Below, in pieces: positions 1 to 8,634 of a stretch of DNA of 64,000 nt. Made by a program: the position numbers and the translations under genes. Source of the stretch: Planosporangium thailandense (GTDB taxonomy: Bacteria > Actinomycetota > Actinomycetes > Mycobacteriales > Micromonosporaceae). The notes beneath the pieces were generated by a model, which made no database searches, was not told the origin of the DNA, and saw only the letters and a list, made by a program, of their open reading frames with translations. How positions within the stretch are numbered: position 1 is the stretch's first letter; every line of letters begins with the position of its first letter. The stretch lies in NCBI RefSeq assembly GCF_011947195.1, contig NZ_JAATVY010000016.1:1-64000 (forward strand). The letters run 5' to 3'.

Positions 1-1
1 G

Positions 2-1897
2 GGTTTCCGGATCGAGTTGGGGGAGATCGAGGCGGCGCTGCGCAGCCATCCCGGTATCGCGGAGGCGATCGTGGTGGCGTGTGCCGACGATGCCGGCCGC
101 AAGCGTCTGGTCGGGTATGTGGTGCCGGCCGGTGGCGAGGCGCCGGAGACGGCGGCGCTGCGGGCGTTGCTGGGTGGGTTGTTGCCGGATTACATGGTGC
201 CGTCGGCGTTCGTGACCCTCGAGGCGCTGCCGCTCAACGCCAACGGCAAGGTCGACCGGCGGGCGTTGCCCGCCCCGGACTTCGCCGCCGCGGCCGGCGA
301 TGGCTACGTCGAGCCGCGCACCGAGACCGAGCGGGTCCTCGCCGGCATCTGGGCCGACGTGCTCGGGGTGCAGCGGGTCGGCGTCGAGGACAACTTCTTC
401 GAACTCGGCGCGGACTCCATCCTGACCATCCAGGTCGTGGCGCGGGCCCGGCAGGCCGGGCTGAACCTGGCGGCCAAGGACCTGTTCCTGCACCAGACAG
501 TCGCGGCGCTCGCGCCGAACGTCTCGGCGGCCGACGACGGGGCCGGCGCGGAGGAGCCCGTCGTCGGCCCGGTGCCGCTCACCCCGATTCAGCACTGGTT
601 CTTCCGGACCCATCCGGCCAACCCGCACCACTTCAACCAGTCCACCCTGGTCGAGCTCGTCGAGGAGGTGGACCGCGACCTGCTCGGGCGTGCGCTCGAG
701 GCGCTGCTGACCCACCACGACGCGCTCCGGCTGCGCTACGAGCGCATGGACGGGCAGTGGCGGCAGTACAACGGCCCGGTCGAGCCGGTGGAGGTGCTCC
801 AGCGGTACGACCTGTCGACGACGGATCCCGACGCGCAGCAGTGGGCGATGGAGCAGACGGCCGACGAGGTCCATGCGAGCCTCCACCTCGAGCGCGGCCC
901 CCTTTTCAGAGCGGTGCTGTTCGAGCGCGGGGCAGGACGATCACCCGTCCTGCTGCTGGTCGCGCACCACCTGGTCGTCGACGGCGTCTCCTGGCGGATC
1001 CTGCTCGACGACCTCGGCGTGGCCTACCAGCAGGCGGCCCAGGGCAAGGACATCAACCTCGGCCCGAAGTCGACGTCGTTCAGGGAGTGGTCACAGCGCC
1101 TGGGCGAGTACGTGGCCGCCGGTCACCTCGACGCGGAGGTGGACTACTGGGCCGGCGCGGTGGACGCGCCCCCGCTCCCGGCGACACCGCCCGGGGCCGA
1201 ACCGGACGCCGACGCAGAGCCGGTGCCGGTGGCGCTGAGCGCCGACGACACCGAGGTGCTGCTGCGGGGTGCGCCCTCCGCGTACCGCACACGGATCAAC
1301 GACGTGCTGCTCGCGGCTCTCGCGTGGGCGCTGGCGCGCTGGACGGGGCACAGCCGGGTCACCGTTGACCTGGAGGGCCATGGCCGCGAGGAGATCCTCG
1401 ACGGGGTGGACCTGTCGCGTACGGTGGGGTGGTTCACCACGATCTTCCCGGTCGCCCTCGACGTGGCGGCCGCCGACGAGCCCGACTGGCGCGCCCTGGT
1501 CAAGTCCGTACGACGACAGTTGCGTGCCATCCCCGGCAACGGGTTCGGCTTCAGCGCGCTCCGCTACCTCGGCCCCCCGTCGGTGTGCGACCGGCTCTCC
1601 GCCGGGGCCGGCGGCCCGCAGATCGTGTTCAACTATCTGGGCCAGTGGGACGCCCGGTCCCAGGAGGACGCCGACGGGCTCTACCGTGCCGTGCACGGCT
1701 CGCTGGGACAGGACCACGACCCCGCCGACGTCGGCTCCCATCTGCTGGACATCGCGGGTGAGGTCCAGTCGGGCCGGTTGGAGTTCTCGTGGTCCTACCG
1801 CCCGGACGTGCTCACCCGATCTACTGTGGCGGACGTCGCCGCCGACTTCGCCGAGGCGCTGCGGCGCATCGCCGACGACTGCCGGAGGGCGCGGTGA
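2..1897 (+). CDS. Nonribosomal peptide synthetase, C-terminal part (A tail - PCP - E)
   Basis: The reading frame is open from the window edge, so the N-terminus lies upstream. The first ~95 residues are the end of an adenylation domain: GFRIELGEIEAAL (core A8) and LPLNANGKVDRR with the A10 lysine at about residue 83. A peptidyl carrier domain follows, with the phosphopantetheine serine in LGADSI at about residue 139; the GADS form is usual for carriers that precede an epimerization domain. Residues ~190-620 form that domain: PIQHWFF, the catalytic HHLVVDGVSW at about 322, EGHGRE, TVGWFTTIFP and FNYLGQ. The last amino acid loaded should therefore be converted to the D form on the carrier. There is no thioesterase domain, so the chain must be passed to another subunit or released in trans. 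The stop overlaps the GTG of the next gene by 4 bases. Confidence 0.95.
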   Translation, partial: GFRIELGEIEAALRSHPGIAEAIVVACADDAGRKRLVGYVVPAGGEAPETAALRALLGGLLPDYMVPSAFVTLEALPLNANGKVDRRALPAPDFAAAAGDGYVEPRTETERVLAGIWADVLGVQRVGVEDNFFELGADSILTIQVVARARQAGLNLAAKDLFLHQTVAALAPNVSAADDGAGAEEPVVGPVPLTPIQHWFFRTHPANPHHFNQSTLVELVEEVDRDLLGRALEALLTHHDALRLRYERMDGQWRQYNGPVEPVEVLQRYDLSTTDPDAQQWAMEQTADEVHASLHLERGPLFRAVLFERGAGRSPVLLLVAHHLVVDGVSWRILLDDLGVAYQQAAQGKDINLGPKSTSFREWSQRLGEYVAAGHLDAEVDYWAGAVDAPPLPATPPGAEPDADAEPVPVALSADDTEVLLRGAPSAYRTRINDVLLAALAWALARWTGHSRVTVDLEGHGREEILDGVDLSRTVGWFTTIFPVALDVAAADEPDWRALVKSVRRQLRAIPGNGFGFSALRYLGPPSVCDRLSAGAGGPQIVFNYLGQWDARSQEDADGLYRAVHGSLGQDHDPADVGSHLLDIAGEVQSGRLEFSWSYRPDVLTRSTVADVAADFAEALRRIADDCRRAR

Positions 1898-3126
1898 CGA
1901 CGTCGCTGGCGCGAAACCGCAACTACCAGCTGTTGTGGGGCAGCCAGGCGCTCGCCGAGTTCGGCTTCAACGCGACGGCGATCGCCTTCCCGCTGCTCGT
2001 GCTCTCGGTCACCGGTTCGCCCGCGGCCTCCGGCCTGGTGCTGGGTGCGATCGCCGTCGCGCAGCTCGCGGCCGGGCTGCCGGCGGGCGCGCTCGTGGAC
2101 CGCTGGAACCGCAAGAAGATCATGCTGGCGTGTGAGGCGACGCAGGCGGTCGCCGCCGCGAGCCTCGTCGCAGCCGTGGTGTCGGGCCGGGTGAGCGTGG
2201 CGCACATGCTGGTGGTCGCCGCCGTGATCGGGCTGTGCGCCGCGCTGTTCGAACCCGCCGAGGAGGCCACGCTGCCCGGCATCGTCCCCGTCGAGCAGGT
2301 CGCGTCGGCCGTGGCCATGAACTCGGCACGGGCGTCGCTCGGGCACCTGTCGGGCACCGCCGTGGGCGGGTTCCTGTTCGCCGTGGGCCGGGCGGTCCCG
2401 TTCGTGGTCGACGCGGTCACGCACAGCGTGGCGTTCTGCGCCCTGGCGTTCCTACGCCTGCCGCCGCGCGAACCGCGTACCCGACCCGCCGGCCACCTGG
2501 GCCGCGAGGTGGCCGAGGGGCTGCGCTGGGTGTGGCGGCACCGGCACATCCGGGTCACGTCGCTGTGCGCGGTCGCGCTCAACCTGTTCTTCAGCGCCTT
2601 CTACATCGTCGTGATCGTGCTGGCCCGCGCCCGCGGCGTGCACGCCGGCGAGATCGGCGTCATGGCGGCGATGCTGGGCCTCGGCGGGGTGGTCGGCGCC
2701 CTCGCCGCGCCGTACCTGCACCGCCTGCTCACCCCGTACGCGTCGATCGTCGCGGTGTTCTGGGTGCTGGCGGCGCTCACCCCGCTCGCCGTCTTCGCCC
2801 GCAGCGGGTACGTCATGGGCGCGCTGTTCCTCGCCATGGCGCTGCTGCCACCCACCGCCAACACCACCATCACCACCCAGCAGCTGCTGCTCACCCCGGA
2901 TGAGCTGCGCGGCCGGCTGAGCAGCGTGCTCGGCCTGATCGTCGGCGTCTCGTCCGCGGTGGGCCCGGCCCTGGGCGGTGTGCTCGTACAGGCGCTGACC
3001 CCGACCGTCGCGGTGATGATCTGCGCCGGCGGCATCCTGACCGTGACGGTCGTGGTCACGTTCAGCGCGACGCTGCGGACTTTTCCCCGCCACGCGACCG
3101 CGGACGAGCCCGCGGTCAGCGTGTGA
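1894..3126 (+). CDS. MFS transporter, probable exporter of the peptide product
   Basis: A 410-residue major facilitator. The GTG start at 1894 overlaps the NRPS stop (GTGA), so the two genes are translationally coupled; a longer in-frame extension upstream would lie inside the NRPS domain. The N-terminus NRNYQLLWGSQALAEFGF, the loop DRWNRKKI between helices 2 and 3, and about 12 hydrophobic segments match the EntS/DHA3-like drug and siderophore exporter group. Context suggests export of, or resistance to, the peptide made by the upstream cluster; the substrate is inferred. Translation ends 40 bases before the mbtH-like gene. Confidence 0.9.
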   Translation: MTTSLARNRNYQLLWGSQALAEFGFNATAIAFPLLVLSVTGSPAASGLVLGAIAVAQLAAGLPAGALVDRWNRKKIMLACEATQAVAAASLVAAVVSGRVSVAHMLVVAAVIGLCAALFEPAEEATLPGIVPVEQVASAVAMNSARASLGHLSGTAVGGFLFAVGRAVPFVVDAVTHSVAFCALAFLRLPPREPRTRPAGHLGREVAEGLRWVWRHRHIRVTSLCAVALNLFFSAFYIVVIVLARARGVHAGEIGVMAAMLGLGGVVGALAAPYLHRLLTPYASIVAVFWVLAALTPLAVFARSGYVMGALFLAMALLPPTANTTITTQQLLLTPDELRGRLSSVLGLIVGVSSAVGPALGGVLVQALTPTVAVMICAGGILTVTVVVTFSATLRTFPRHATADEPAVSV

Positions 3127-3166
3127 GTTCCCCATAACAGTTCACCCCACGGAAGGAGACAGCAAG

Positions 3167-3373
3167 GTGGACGACAACGCCAGGTACCAGGTGCTACGCA
3201 ACGACGAGGACCAGTACTCGCTCTGGCTGGCCGACGCCGAGGTGCCCGCGGGCTGGCACCCGGTGGGCAAGGAGGGCACCAAGGAGGAGTGCTCGGCCTA
3301 CGTAGACGAGGTGTGGACCGACATGCGGCCGCGGTCGCTGCGCGAACGGATGGACAGCGCGACGCAGTCCTGA
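3167..3373 (+). CDS. MbtH-like protein
   Basis: A 68-residue protein with GTG start and a ribosome site GGAAGGAG 8 bases upstream. It carries the family core: NDEDQYSLW, PAGWHPVG with its tryptophan, and EVWTDMRPRSLRER at the C-terminus. The usual SLWP is SLWL here. MbtH proteins bind NRPS adenylation domains and are often needed for their folding or activity, so this is the partner of the upstream NRPS. It sits in the same transcription unit, between exporter and thioesterase. Confidence 0.96.
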   Translation: MDDNARYQVLRNDEDQYSLWLADAEVPAGWHPVGKEGTKEECSAYVDEVWTDMRPRSLRERMDSATQS

Positions 3374-3374
3374 C

Positions 3375-3424
3375 CACGACGGGTGCCTCGCCGCCGGCAC
3401 GCCGGTGGCGAGGCACCCGTCGTG
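3375..3424 (+). terminator. Strong hairpin between mbtH-like and thioesterase genes
   Basis: A 24-base arm (3375-3398) pairs with 3401-3424 with a single G-T wobble; only two bases separate the arms. No T-run follows (gaacaca), so it may attenuate or stabilise mRNA as well as terminate. It lies directly after the mbtH-like stop and before the thioesterase ribosome site. Confidence 0.6.
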
Positions 3425-3449
3425 AACACACGACCTGGAGGGAGGAGAC

Positions 3450-4253
3450 ATGGTGATGCGCAACGGCGTCGACGTCCGCGCCGGGCACCCCGCCGAGGCG
3501 ACGCGCTGGATCGTCGGCGACGGGCCGCAGGCGGCCGGTGGCGCGCTCGTCCGGCTGTTCTGCTTCGCGCACGCCGGCGGCGGCGCGGCGTTCTTCCGCC
3601 CCTGGCGGACCGCGCTCGCACCGACCGTGGACGTGCGCCCGGTGCTGCTGCCCGGACGGGAGGCGCGGCTGGACGAACCCCCGTACCGGCGGATCGAGCA
3701 GCTGGTGGACCCGCTCTGCGCGGCGCTCTCGCCGCAGCTGGACGCACCGTACGCGCTGTTCGGCCACAGCATGGGCGCGGCGGTCGCGTTCGAGGTGGCC
3801 CGCCGGCTGACCGACGCCGGCCGGCCCGGCCCGATCTGCCTGCTCGTCTCCGGGCGGCAGGCGCCGCGGGCGGTATCCGCGCGCCGGACACTGTGGACGT
3901 TGCCGGACGACGACTTCGTGGCGGCGGTCGGGCGCATGGGCGGCACCCCGCCGGAGGTCCTCGGCGAGCCCGACCTGCTGCAGATGTTCCTGCCGGCGCT
4001 GCGGGCGGACTTCGAGCTCAGCGAAACGTACCGGCCGCTTCCCGGCGGGCGCCTGCGCTGTCCCGTCGTCGCGTACATGGGGGTCGACGACCCGGAGGTC
4101 GACCGGAACGGGCTGCTGCGGTGGCATGAGGAGACGAGCGGGGCGTTCACGCTGCGGCTCTTCGCCGGTGACCACTTCTATCTCAAGGGCGGCCGTGCCG
4201 ACGTGCTGAGCGCGGTGCGCCACGACCTGCAGCGGGCCGCCGAGCTGCGCTGA
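3450..4253 (+). CDS. Type II thioesterase (alpha/beta hydrolase)
   Basis: A 267-residue TEII. The ATG start follows GGAGGGAGGAG. Family marks are CFAHAGGGAAFFRPW near residue 40, the nucleophile Ser107 in FGHSMGA, an acidic residue in MGVDDPEVD and the catalytic His (about 242) in AGDHFYL. TEII enzymes remove stalled or wrong acyl groups from carrier domains and sometimes release products. As the visible NRPS end lacks its own thioesterase, a release role cannot be excluded, but editing is the family norm. It is the last gene of the cluster on this side; a perfect hairpin follows the stop. Confidence 0.93.
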   Translation: MVMRNGVDVRAGHPAEATRWIVGDGPQAAGGALVRLFCFAHAGGGAAFFRPWRTALAPTVDVRPVLLPGREARLDEPPYRRIEQLVDPLCAALSPQLDAPYALFGHSMGAAVAFEVARRLTDAGRPGPICLLVSGRQAPRAVSARRTLWTLPDDDFVAAVGRMGGTPPEVLGEPDLLQMFLPALRADFELSETYRPLPGGRLRCPVVAYMGVDDPEVDRNGLLRWHEETSGAFTLRLFAGDHFYLKGGRADVLSAVRHDLQRAAELR

Positions 4254-4290
4254 GGCGGGTGCCGCCGGCTGACGGCCGGCGGCACCCGCC
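4254..4290 (+). terminator. Terminator hairpin between convergent genes
   Basis: Perfect 16-bp arms (4254-4269 and 4275-4290) with the loop TGACG, starting at the base after the thioesterase stop. It lies between the convergent thioesterase and DivIVA-domain genes and could serve both directions. Confidence 0.75.
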
Positions 4291-4313
4291 CCTGGTACTC
4301 CCCGGTGGTCGCG

Positions 4314-4973
4314 CTACCCGTGTCGGGCGGCGTGACCGGCGTGGGCGAACGGCACCGTCAGCTTCTCCAGTTCGGCGGCGAACGCCTCGCCGATGGCGCG
4401 CATCTGGGTGGTGGCGCCGTCCATCTGGGTGGTGGCGCCGGACACGGCCGACAGGATGCTCCGGCCGAGCGCGGCCAACCGCTCCGCCTGCTCCCGGTCG
4501 GCGTTGTACTCCACCCCGGCGACCGCGCGATAGGTGTGCGCGGCGCGGTCGACCTCCTGCCGCGCCCGCGCCACGATCGCCTCCGCCTGGGTGCGGGCGT
4601 CGTGCTGCATGGCGCTGGCATGGGCCTGGGCGTCGGCGATCAGACGGTCGGCGTGGGCTTGAGCGCGTACCAGCACGGTGACGGCCTCGTTCGACAGCTC
4701 CTGGGCGCGCCCGGCCTCGGGGTCGACCCCCTGGTTGCGGAAGTAGTTGCGCAGCCGGTGGACCTCGTTCTGCGCCTCGGCGTAGGCGGCGGTCCACCGG
4801 TCCACCTCACTGGCCACCCGGTTGAGGAACAGGTGGACCTCCTCCGGGCGGTAACCGCGGCGCCCCAGCGGGGTCTCCCGGAAGGTCTGGTGGCGGATCC
4901 GTTCCGCCGACAGGGGCACCCATTCATGCGCATTGGTGTGTTGGTGGTTTCCGTTGACGGTGGACCCGGTCAT
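4314..4973 (-). CDS. DivIVA-domain protein
   Basis: A 219-residue cytoplasmic protein. After a short polar leader, PLSAERIRHQTF and GYRPEEVHLFLNRVASEVDRW form the DivIVA membrane/curvature-binding domain (about residues 18-60). A long Ala/Arg/Glu-rich coiled coil follows to about residue 200. DivIVA homologues localise to cell poles or septa and recruit other proteins. Its ATG overlaps the stop of the flavohaemoprotein-like gene by four bases, so it is the third cistron of a globin operon, an unexpected partner. It is much shorter than the main polar DivIVA of actinomycetes and is probably a paralogue. Confidence 0.8.
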   Translation of the reverse strand: MTGSTVNGNHQHTNAHEWVPLSAERIRHQTFRETPLGRRGYRPEEVHLFLNRVASEVDRWTAAYAEAQNEVHRLRNYFRNQGVDPEAGRAQELSNEAVTVLVRAQAHADRLIADAQAHASAMQHDARTQAEAIVARARQEVDRAAHTYRAVAGVEYNADREQAERLAALGRSILSAVSGATTQMDGATTQMRAIGEAFAAELEKLTVPFAHAGHAARHG

Positions 4974-6139
4974 CGGGTCGGCACCTCCTCAAGTTCGGTG
5001 ACCGCGTCGCCGGCCATCGGCCGGTACGGGTCGTTGTTGTAGTCCTCGCACCGGATCTGCTCGGCCGGAACCCCGCCGGCCAGCAGCGCTTCCCGGGTCG
5101 CCGTCGTCATCTCCGCCGAGCCGCACACGTACACGTCGTGGTCGTGCCATCGGCCCAGCCGCTGGGCCACCTCGCCGACGGTGCCCCGTTCGCCCGGATA
5201 CCAGGGGTCGTGTGACAGCGCCGGCACCACCGTCAGCCAGCCCGCCTGCCTGGCGAGGGCCTCGAACGCCGGCAGGTCGTAGAGGTCGGGCTGGGTACGG
5301 GCCCCGACGATCAGGGTGACCCGGCGCCGGCCGCCCTCGGCGGCGACCTGCTCCACGAGCGCCTTCAACGGGGCCAGCCCGGTGCCGCCGGCGAGCAGCA
5401 GCAGGTCGCGGGTCGCACCGGGCGCCAGGGTCAGCTGCTGACCCACGGGTGCCGAGAGCTTCACCACATCGCCGGGCTGCAGGCCGTGCACGATCGCCGT
5501 GGAGATCTGCCCACCCGGCACGGCCTTCACATGCAGGTCGATGCGGCCGTCCGGACGGGGGAGGTTGGCGGGGGAGTAGTAGCGCCACAGCCTCGGGCGA
5601 TCGGGGATCTCCATCGCGCAGGACTGCCCCGCGACGTACGGGTACGGCTGCTTGGGGTGTAGCTGCACCACCGCGATGTCCAGCCCCCGCCGCTCGTGGC
5701 CCACGACGGTGGCGGTCCAGTACGCCGGGGTCGAGGCGGCCGAACGTTCGGCCGCCTCGCTCATCACCTGGGCGACGAGCTGGTAGGCGGCGCCCCAGTC
5801 CTCGGCCAGCTGCGGTGTCCACGCCTCGCCGAGGAAGTGCGCGAGCGTGCGCAGCAGCGCGTCGCCGACCATCGGGTAGTGCTCGGCCCGTACGTCGAAC
5901 CGCCGGTGGTCGCGTCCCAGCCCTTGCACGAACGGCACCGCGGCGTCGATCTGGTCCACGTTGGACACGATTCGGCCCAGCGCGGACACGAGGCGGTCGC
6001 GCTGGGCCGCCATCGACATCGGGAACATCGATCTGAGCTGCGGGTGCGCCATGAAAAGGATGGCGTAGAAGAAGCTGGGCACGGCGTCGCCGTGGCGGAC
6101 GACCGCCGCCCAGCTTCGTTTGAGCGCGGCCGGATCCAT
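4970..6139 (-). CDS. Flavohaemoprotein-like globin-reductase (NO dioxygenase type)
   Basis: 389 residues with a globin domain at 1-~135 and a ferredoxin-NADP reductase-like module after it. The candidate proximal haem histidine is in GRDHRRFDVRAEHYPMVG. The FAD site is WRYYSPAN and the nucleotide-binding loop LLAGGTGLAPLKALV; the CGP motif near the end is CGS here. The C-terminus CEDYNND resembles actinobacterial globin-coupled reductases rather than classical Hmp. The expected reaction is NAD(P)H-dependent oxidation of nitric oxide to nitrate. The start ATG shares one base with the stop of the truncated haemoglobin gene and the stop overlaps the DivIVA start, so the three are co-translated. 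Hydroperoxide or electron-transfer roles are alternatives. Confidence 0.85.
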   Translation of the reverse strand: MDPAALKRSWAAVVRHGDAVPSFFYAILFMAHPQLRSMFPMSMAAQRDRLVSALGRIVSNVDQIDAAVPFVQGLGRDHRRFDVRAEHYPMVGDALLRTLAHFLGEAWTPQLAEDWGAAYQLVAQVMSEAAERSAASTPAYWTATVVGHERRGLDIAVVQLHPKQPYPYVAGQSCAMEIPDRPRLWRYYSPANLPRPDGRIDLHVKAVPGGQISTAIVHGLQPGDVVKLSAPVGQQLTLAPGATRDLLLLAGGTGLAPLKALVEQVAAEGGRRRVTLIVGARTQPDLYDLPAFEALARQAGWLTVVPALSHDPWYPGERGTVGEVAQRLGRWHDHDVYVCGSAEMTTATREALLAGGVPAEQIRCEDYNNDPYRPMAGDAVTELEEVPTR

Positions 6140-6564
6140 TACCCGACCTGACCGGCCAGCCCGCCCGCGCCGACCATGGATTCGGCGACGATCTGGCTGC
6201 GGGAGGCGGTGAGGACGTCGCCGACGGCGTCGATGATGTCACGTGGGGCGTGCGCGACGAGCAGCGCCGCGGTCAGGTAGTCGCCGACGCGCGCGTAGTG
6301 CTCCGCGGTGATGCCCAGCGGGGCGTGGGCCACGGCGAGGGCGCGGCCGTCGTACTCCTTCGGGCCGCCGAGCACCTGCGACAACAGCGCGGCCATGTGC
6401 CGCTTCTGACTGGCCAGGTCAACGTTGTCGAAGTAGCTGTGCAGCTGCTCGTCCTCGATGATCAGGACATAGAGCCGCTCAACGACGGACCGCACCACCT
6501 CGCCACCACCGAGTCGGTCGTACATCGACCTGGTAGCGGGTGATACGTCCATAGCCGTGTCCAT
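6139..6564 (-). CDS. glbN: Group I truncated haemoglobin
   Basis: A 141-residue 2-on-2 globin. The family core is visible: SMYDRLGGGEVVRSVVERLY, YFDNVDLASQKRHMAALLSQVLGG and AHAPLGITAEHY with the proximal histidine. Group I truncated haemoglobins bind O2 and NO, and in mycobacteria GlbN converts NO to nitrate using a separate reductase. The next, overlapping gene encodes a globin-linked reductase, so the pair makes a plausible NO-detoxification unit. An SD-like run (AGGGAAGGAACGGGAG) precedes the ATG. It is the first gene of the operon. Confidence 0.92.
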   Translation of the reverse strand: MDTAMDVSPATRSMYDRLGGGEVVRSVVERLYVLIIEDEQLHSYFDNVDLASQKRHMAALLSQVLGGPKEYDGRALAVAHAPLGITAEHYARVGDYLTAALLVAHAPRDIIDAVGDVLTASRSQIVAESMVGAGGLAGQVG

Positions 6565-7041
6565 TCGTCTCCCGTTCCTTCCCTCTGGTGCCCGGGTCTG
6601 ACTCGTGTCGCACCTGTTCGGGCAGCCACCGGCCGGTGGCTGCCGTCAGTTGCCGTACCTGGAACTGGCCGCGCGGGACCGTCGCGATCAGGTAGATCGT
6701 GGCCTCGTCCGCCGGGTTTGTGAGCTGCTCACCGGCGCCTCCGATCGAACCCCATCGCACGGTAGTCGTCCGGTGACGGTTCAGGGACCCCTCAGCGCCC
6801 AGTTTTCGTGAATGTTCATCAGCGCCGATGCGCACATCACGCAAAAGTTCGAAGGTTTCGCCCCGCGCCCGGGCGGTTCCCGCCAATCGCGCTGAATTCG
6901 CAGGTCGCGCGGGTTCGCCCGGGGTTGGCCGCGTTGGCGAACCGGACGGCGCCGCTGCCTGAGTGCGGCCCCGGTCATGCTCGTGGCATGAACCCGGGGC
7001 CGCGGGTGAGCGGAGGTGACCGTACGGCGGGTGCCGGTGCC
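6565..7041. other. Intergenic region with the globin operon promoter; no gene seen
   Basis: The 477 bases between the globin operon start and the ROK gene stop have no convincing coding sequence. The part near 6600-6850 should hold the globin promoter. The 6965-7003 part is a large hairpin (listed separately). I could not assign a specific NO- or redox-regulator site. Confidence 0.5.
6965..7003 (-). terminator. Compound hairpin downstream of the ROK gene
   Basis: GCGGCCCCGG (6965-6974) pairs with 6994-7003, and the inner TCATGC (6975-6980) pairs with GCATGA (6986-6991) around the loop TCGTG. This gives 16 base pairs with a two-base bulge. It lies about 40 bases beyond the ROK stop on the minus strand and fits a transcription terminator. 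Confidence 0.65.
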
Positions 7042-8259
7042 CTACCCGTTCACCGGCACCGCGCCGCGTTCGTAGAAGATCCGGTCGAGGGCGACCGTGG
7101 CCGCGCCGAGGACGCCGACGTGCTGGCCCAGGGTCGACGGCTCGACGGCGACCTGACCGCGCAGCACAGAACAGATCTTGGGGCTCGTGGCCGACAGGAT
7201 CCGCTGCAGCACTTCCTTGGGGGCGGTGGCGAGGATGCCGCCGAGCGCCACCCGGGTGGGGCTGAAGACGTTGACGTTGAGCGCGATCGCCGTGCTCAGG
7301 TGTTCGATGAACTCCTCGAGCAGGTCGCGCGCGAGGCCGTCATCGGCGCGCGCCGCCGCGTCGAGGGCGTCGAGCAGGCCACGGTACTGGCGCTGGGCCC
7401 GCGCAAGGGTCGGGCTGCGCTGCGCCGCCTGCTCGACCCGCCCCCGCAGGTTCGGCTCGCTCAGCACCGCTTCCAGGCAGCCCACCGACCCGCACCGGCA
7501 GCGGGGGCCGTCGCCGGCGACCTGGTGATGTCCGAGCTCGGACACCCCGTGCGCGCCCTGCCGGAACGGCTGGCCGTCGACGATGAAACCGAAGCCGACA
7601 CCTTCGCCGACGTGGACGTACAGCAGGTTCTCGGCCAGCTGCCCGACACCGTACCGGGCCTCGGCCACGGCCATCGCCCGGACGTTGTAGTCCACCACGG
7701 TGGGCCGGCTGAACTCCTGCTCGAAGCGGTCGGCGATGTCCACCTCGCGCCAGCCCAGCGCGAGCGACAGTGCGCACCGGCGCCGGTCGGGGTCGACCGG
7801 ACCCGGCACGCCCACGCCGATGGCGATCAAGGTACGCCCCGCCGACTCGATGAGCGGCGCCGCGGTGGTGGTCGCCAGCTCCAGTACCCGTCCGGGCGAC
7901 GCGCCGCGCTCGAACGGCGCCCGGGTCGTCTGGGTCACCAGTCCGGACAGGTCGATCAGGCCCAGCCGCACCTCCTCGGGTCCGATGTCGACACCGAGGA
8001 ACGTGTACCCGTGGCGCGACAGCGTCACGACCGAGGCGCGTGGACCGCGGCGTACGGGCCGGTGCACGCGCGGGATCGACTCGGTCAGGTACCCCTCGCT
8101 GGCGAGGTCGGTGACGATGGACGACACCGTCGGGATGCTCAGGCCGGTGCGGCCGGCGAGTTCCCGACGCGACAGGGGCCCCTGCTCGGTGAGCAGTCTT
8201 AACAGCAGGCCCCGGTTGTGCGCGCGTACGTCTTCCGGTAACCAGGAGCGTCGATCCAC
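7042..8259 (-). CDS. ROK-family transcriptional regulator
   Basis: About 405 residues. I chose GTG at 8259 because GGGGAGG lies 7 bases upstream; the frame extends further but without a ribosome site. An N-terminal winged HTH (LLTEQGPLSRRELAGRTGLSIPTVSSIV) precedes the ROK sugar-kinase-like fold: DIGPEEVRLGLIDL, GVGVPGPVD and the zinc motif CRCGSVGCLEA with the preceding His in ELGHHQ. The catalytic Asp of ROK kinases (VENDANAA) is replaced (VDYNVRAM), so it should sense a sugar or other ligand without phosphorylating it. The target genes are unknown; the divergent M1 peptidase shares its upstream region. Confidence 0.9.
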   Translation of the reverse strand: MDRRSWLPEDVRAHNRGLLLRLLTEQGPLSRRELAGRTGLSIPTVSSIVTDLASEGYLTESIPRVHRPVRRGPRASVVTLSRHGYTFLGVDIGPEEVRLGLIDLSGLVTQTTRAPFERGASPGRVLELATTTAAPLIESAGRTLIAIGVGVPGPVDPDRRRCALSLALGWREVDIADRFEQEFSRPTVVDYNVRAMAVAEARYGVGQLAENLLYVHVGEGVGFGFIVDGQPFRQGAHGVSELGHHQVAGDGPRCRCGSVGCLEAVLSEPNLRGRVEQAAQRSPTLARAQRQYRGLLDALDAAARADDGLARDLLEEFIEHLSTAIALNVNVFSPTRVALGGILATAPKEVLQRILSATSPKICSVLRGQVAVEPSTLGQHVGVLGAATVALDRIFYERGAVPVNG

Positions 8260-8283
8260 CCGGTGCCTCCCCAACGGCCGGAG

Positions 8284-8373
8284 TGTTCCAATCCGCGAGC
8301 ACTGTAGCGGCAGCGACACGAAGCGTGGAACAAGAAGACCACGTGACGATTTACACGATCATCGATTCGATGA
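8284..8373. promoter_or_regulatory. Candidate ROK operator region (two inverted repeats)
   Basis: TGTTCCA (8284-8290) and TGGAACA (8326-8332) form one inverted repeat. TCATCGATTCGATGA (8359-8373) is a near-perfect palindrome (arms TCATCG/CGATGA). Both lie in the divergent spacer just upstream of the ROK start, where autoregulatory sites would be expected. Factor assignment is inference. Confidence 0.4.
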
Positions 8374-8634
8374 CCGTAAGTACGTTGCCGCTCGGCCGCT
8401 CGGCCAGCGGTAATTTCCGGTCCGCCGGCGGGTCGGAAAGCACCACCGTACGATGCGTCACCCGTTGCCTGTCTGCGCAGAAATGCCCTTGATGGGACCC
8501 GACAGCGGCAGGCGCGGGGTTACGCGGTCTTCAATGCGTCCATACGGTTGCGCCGACCACACACCTGGGGCGTCGGTTCGCGACGGCGTACCGGCCGGGC
8601 GGGTCGCGCCCCGCAACCGGAGGGAGCCCACACA

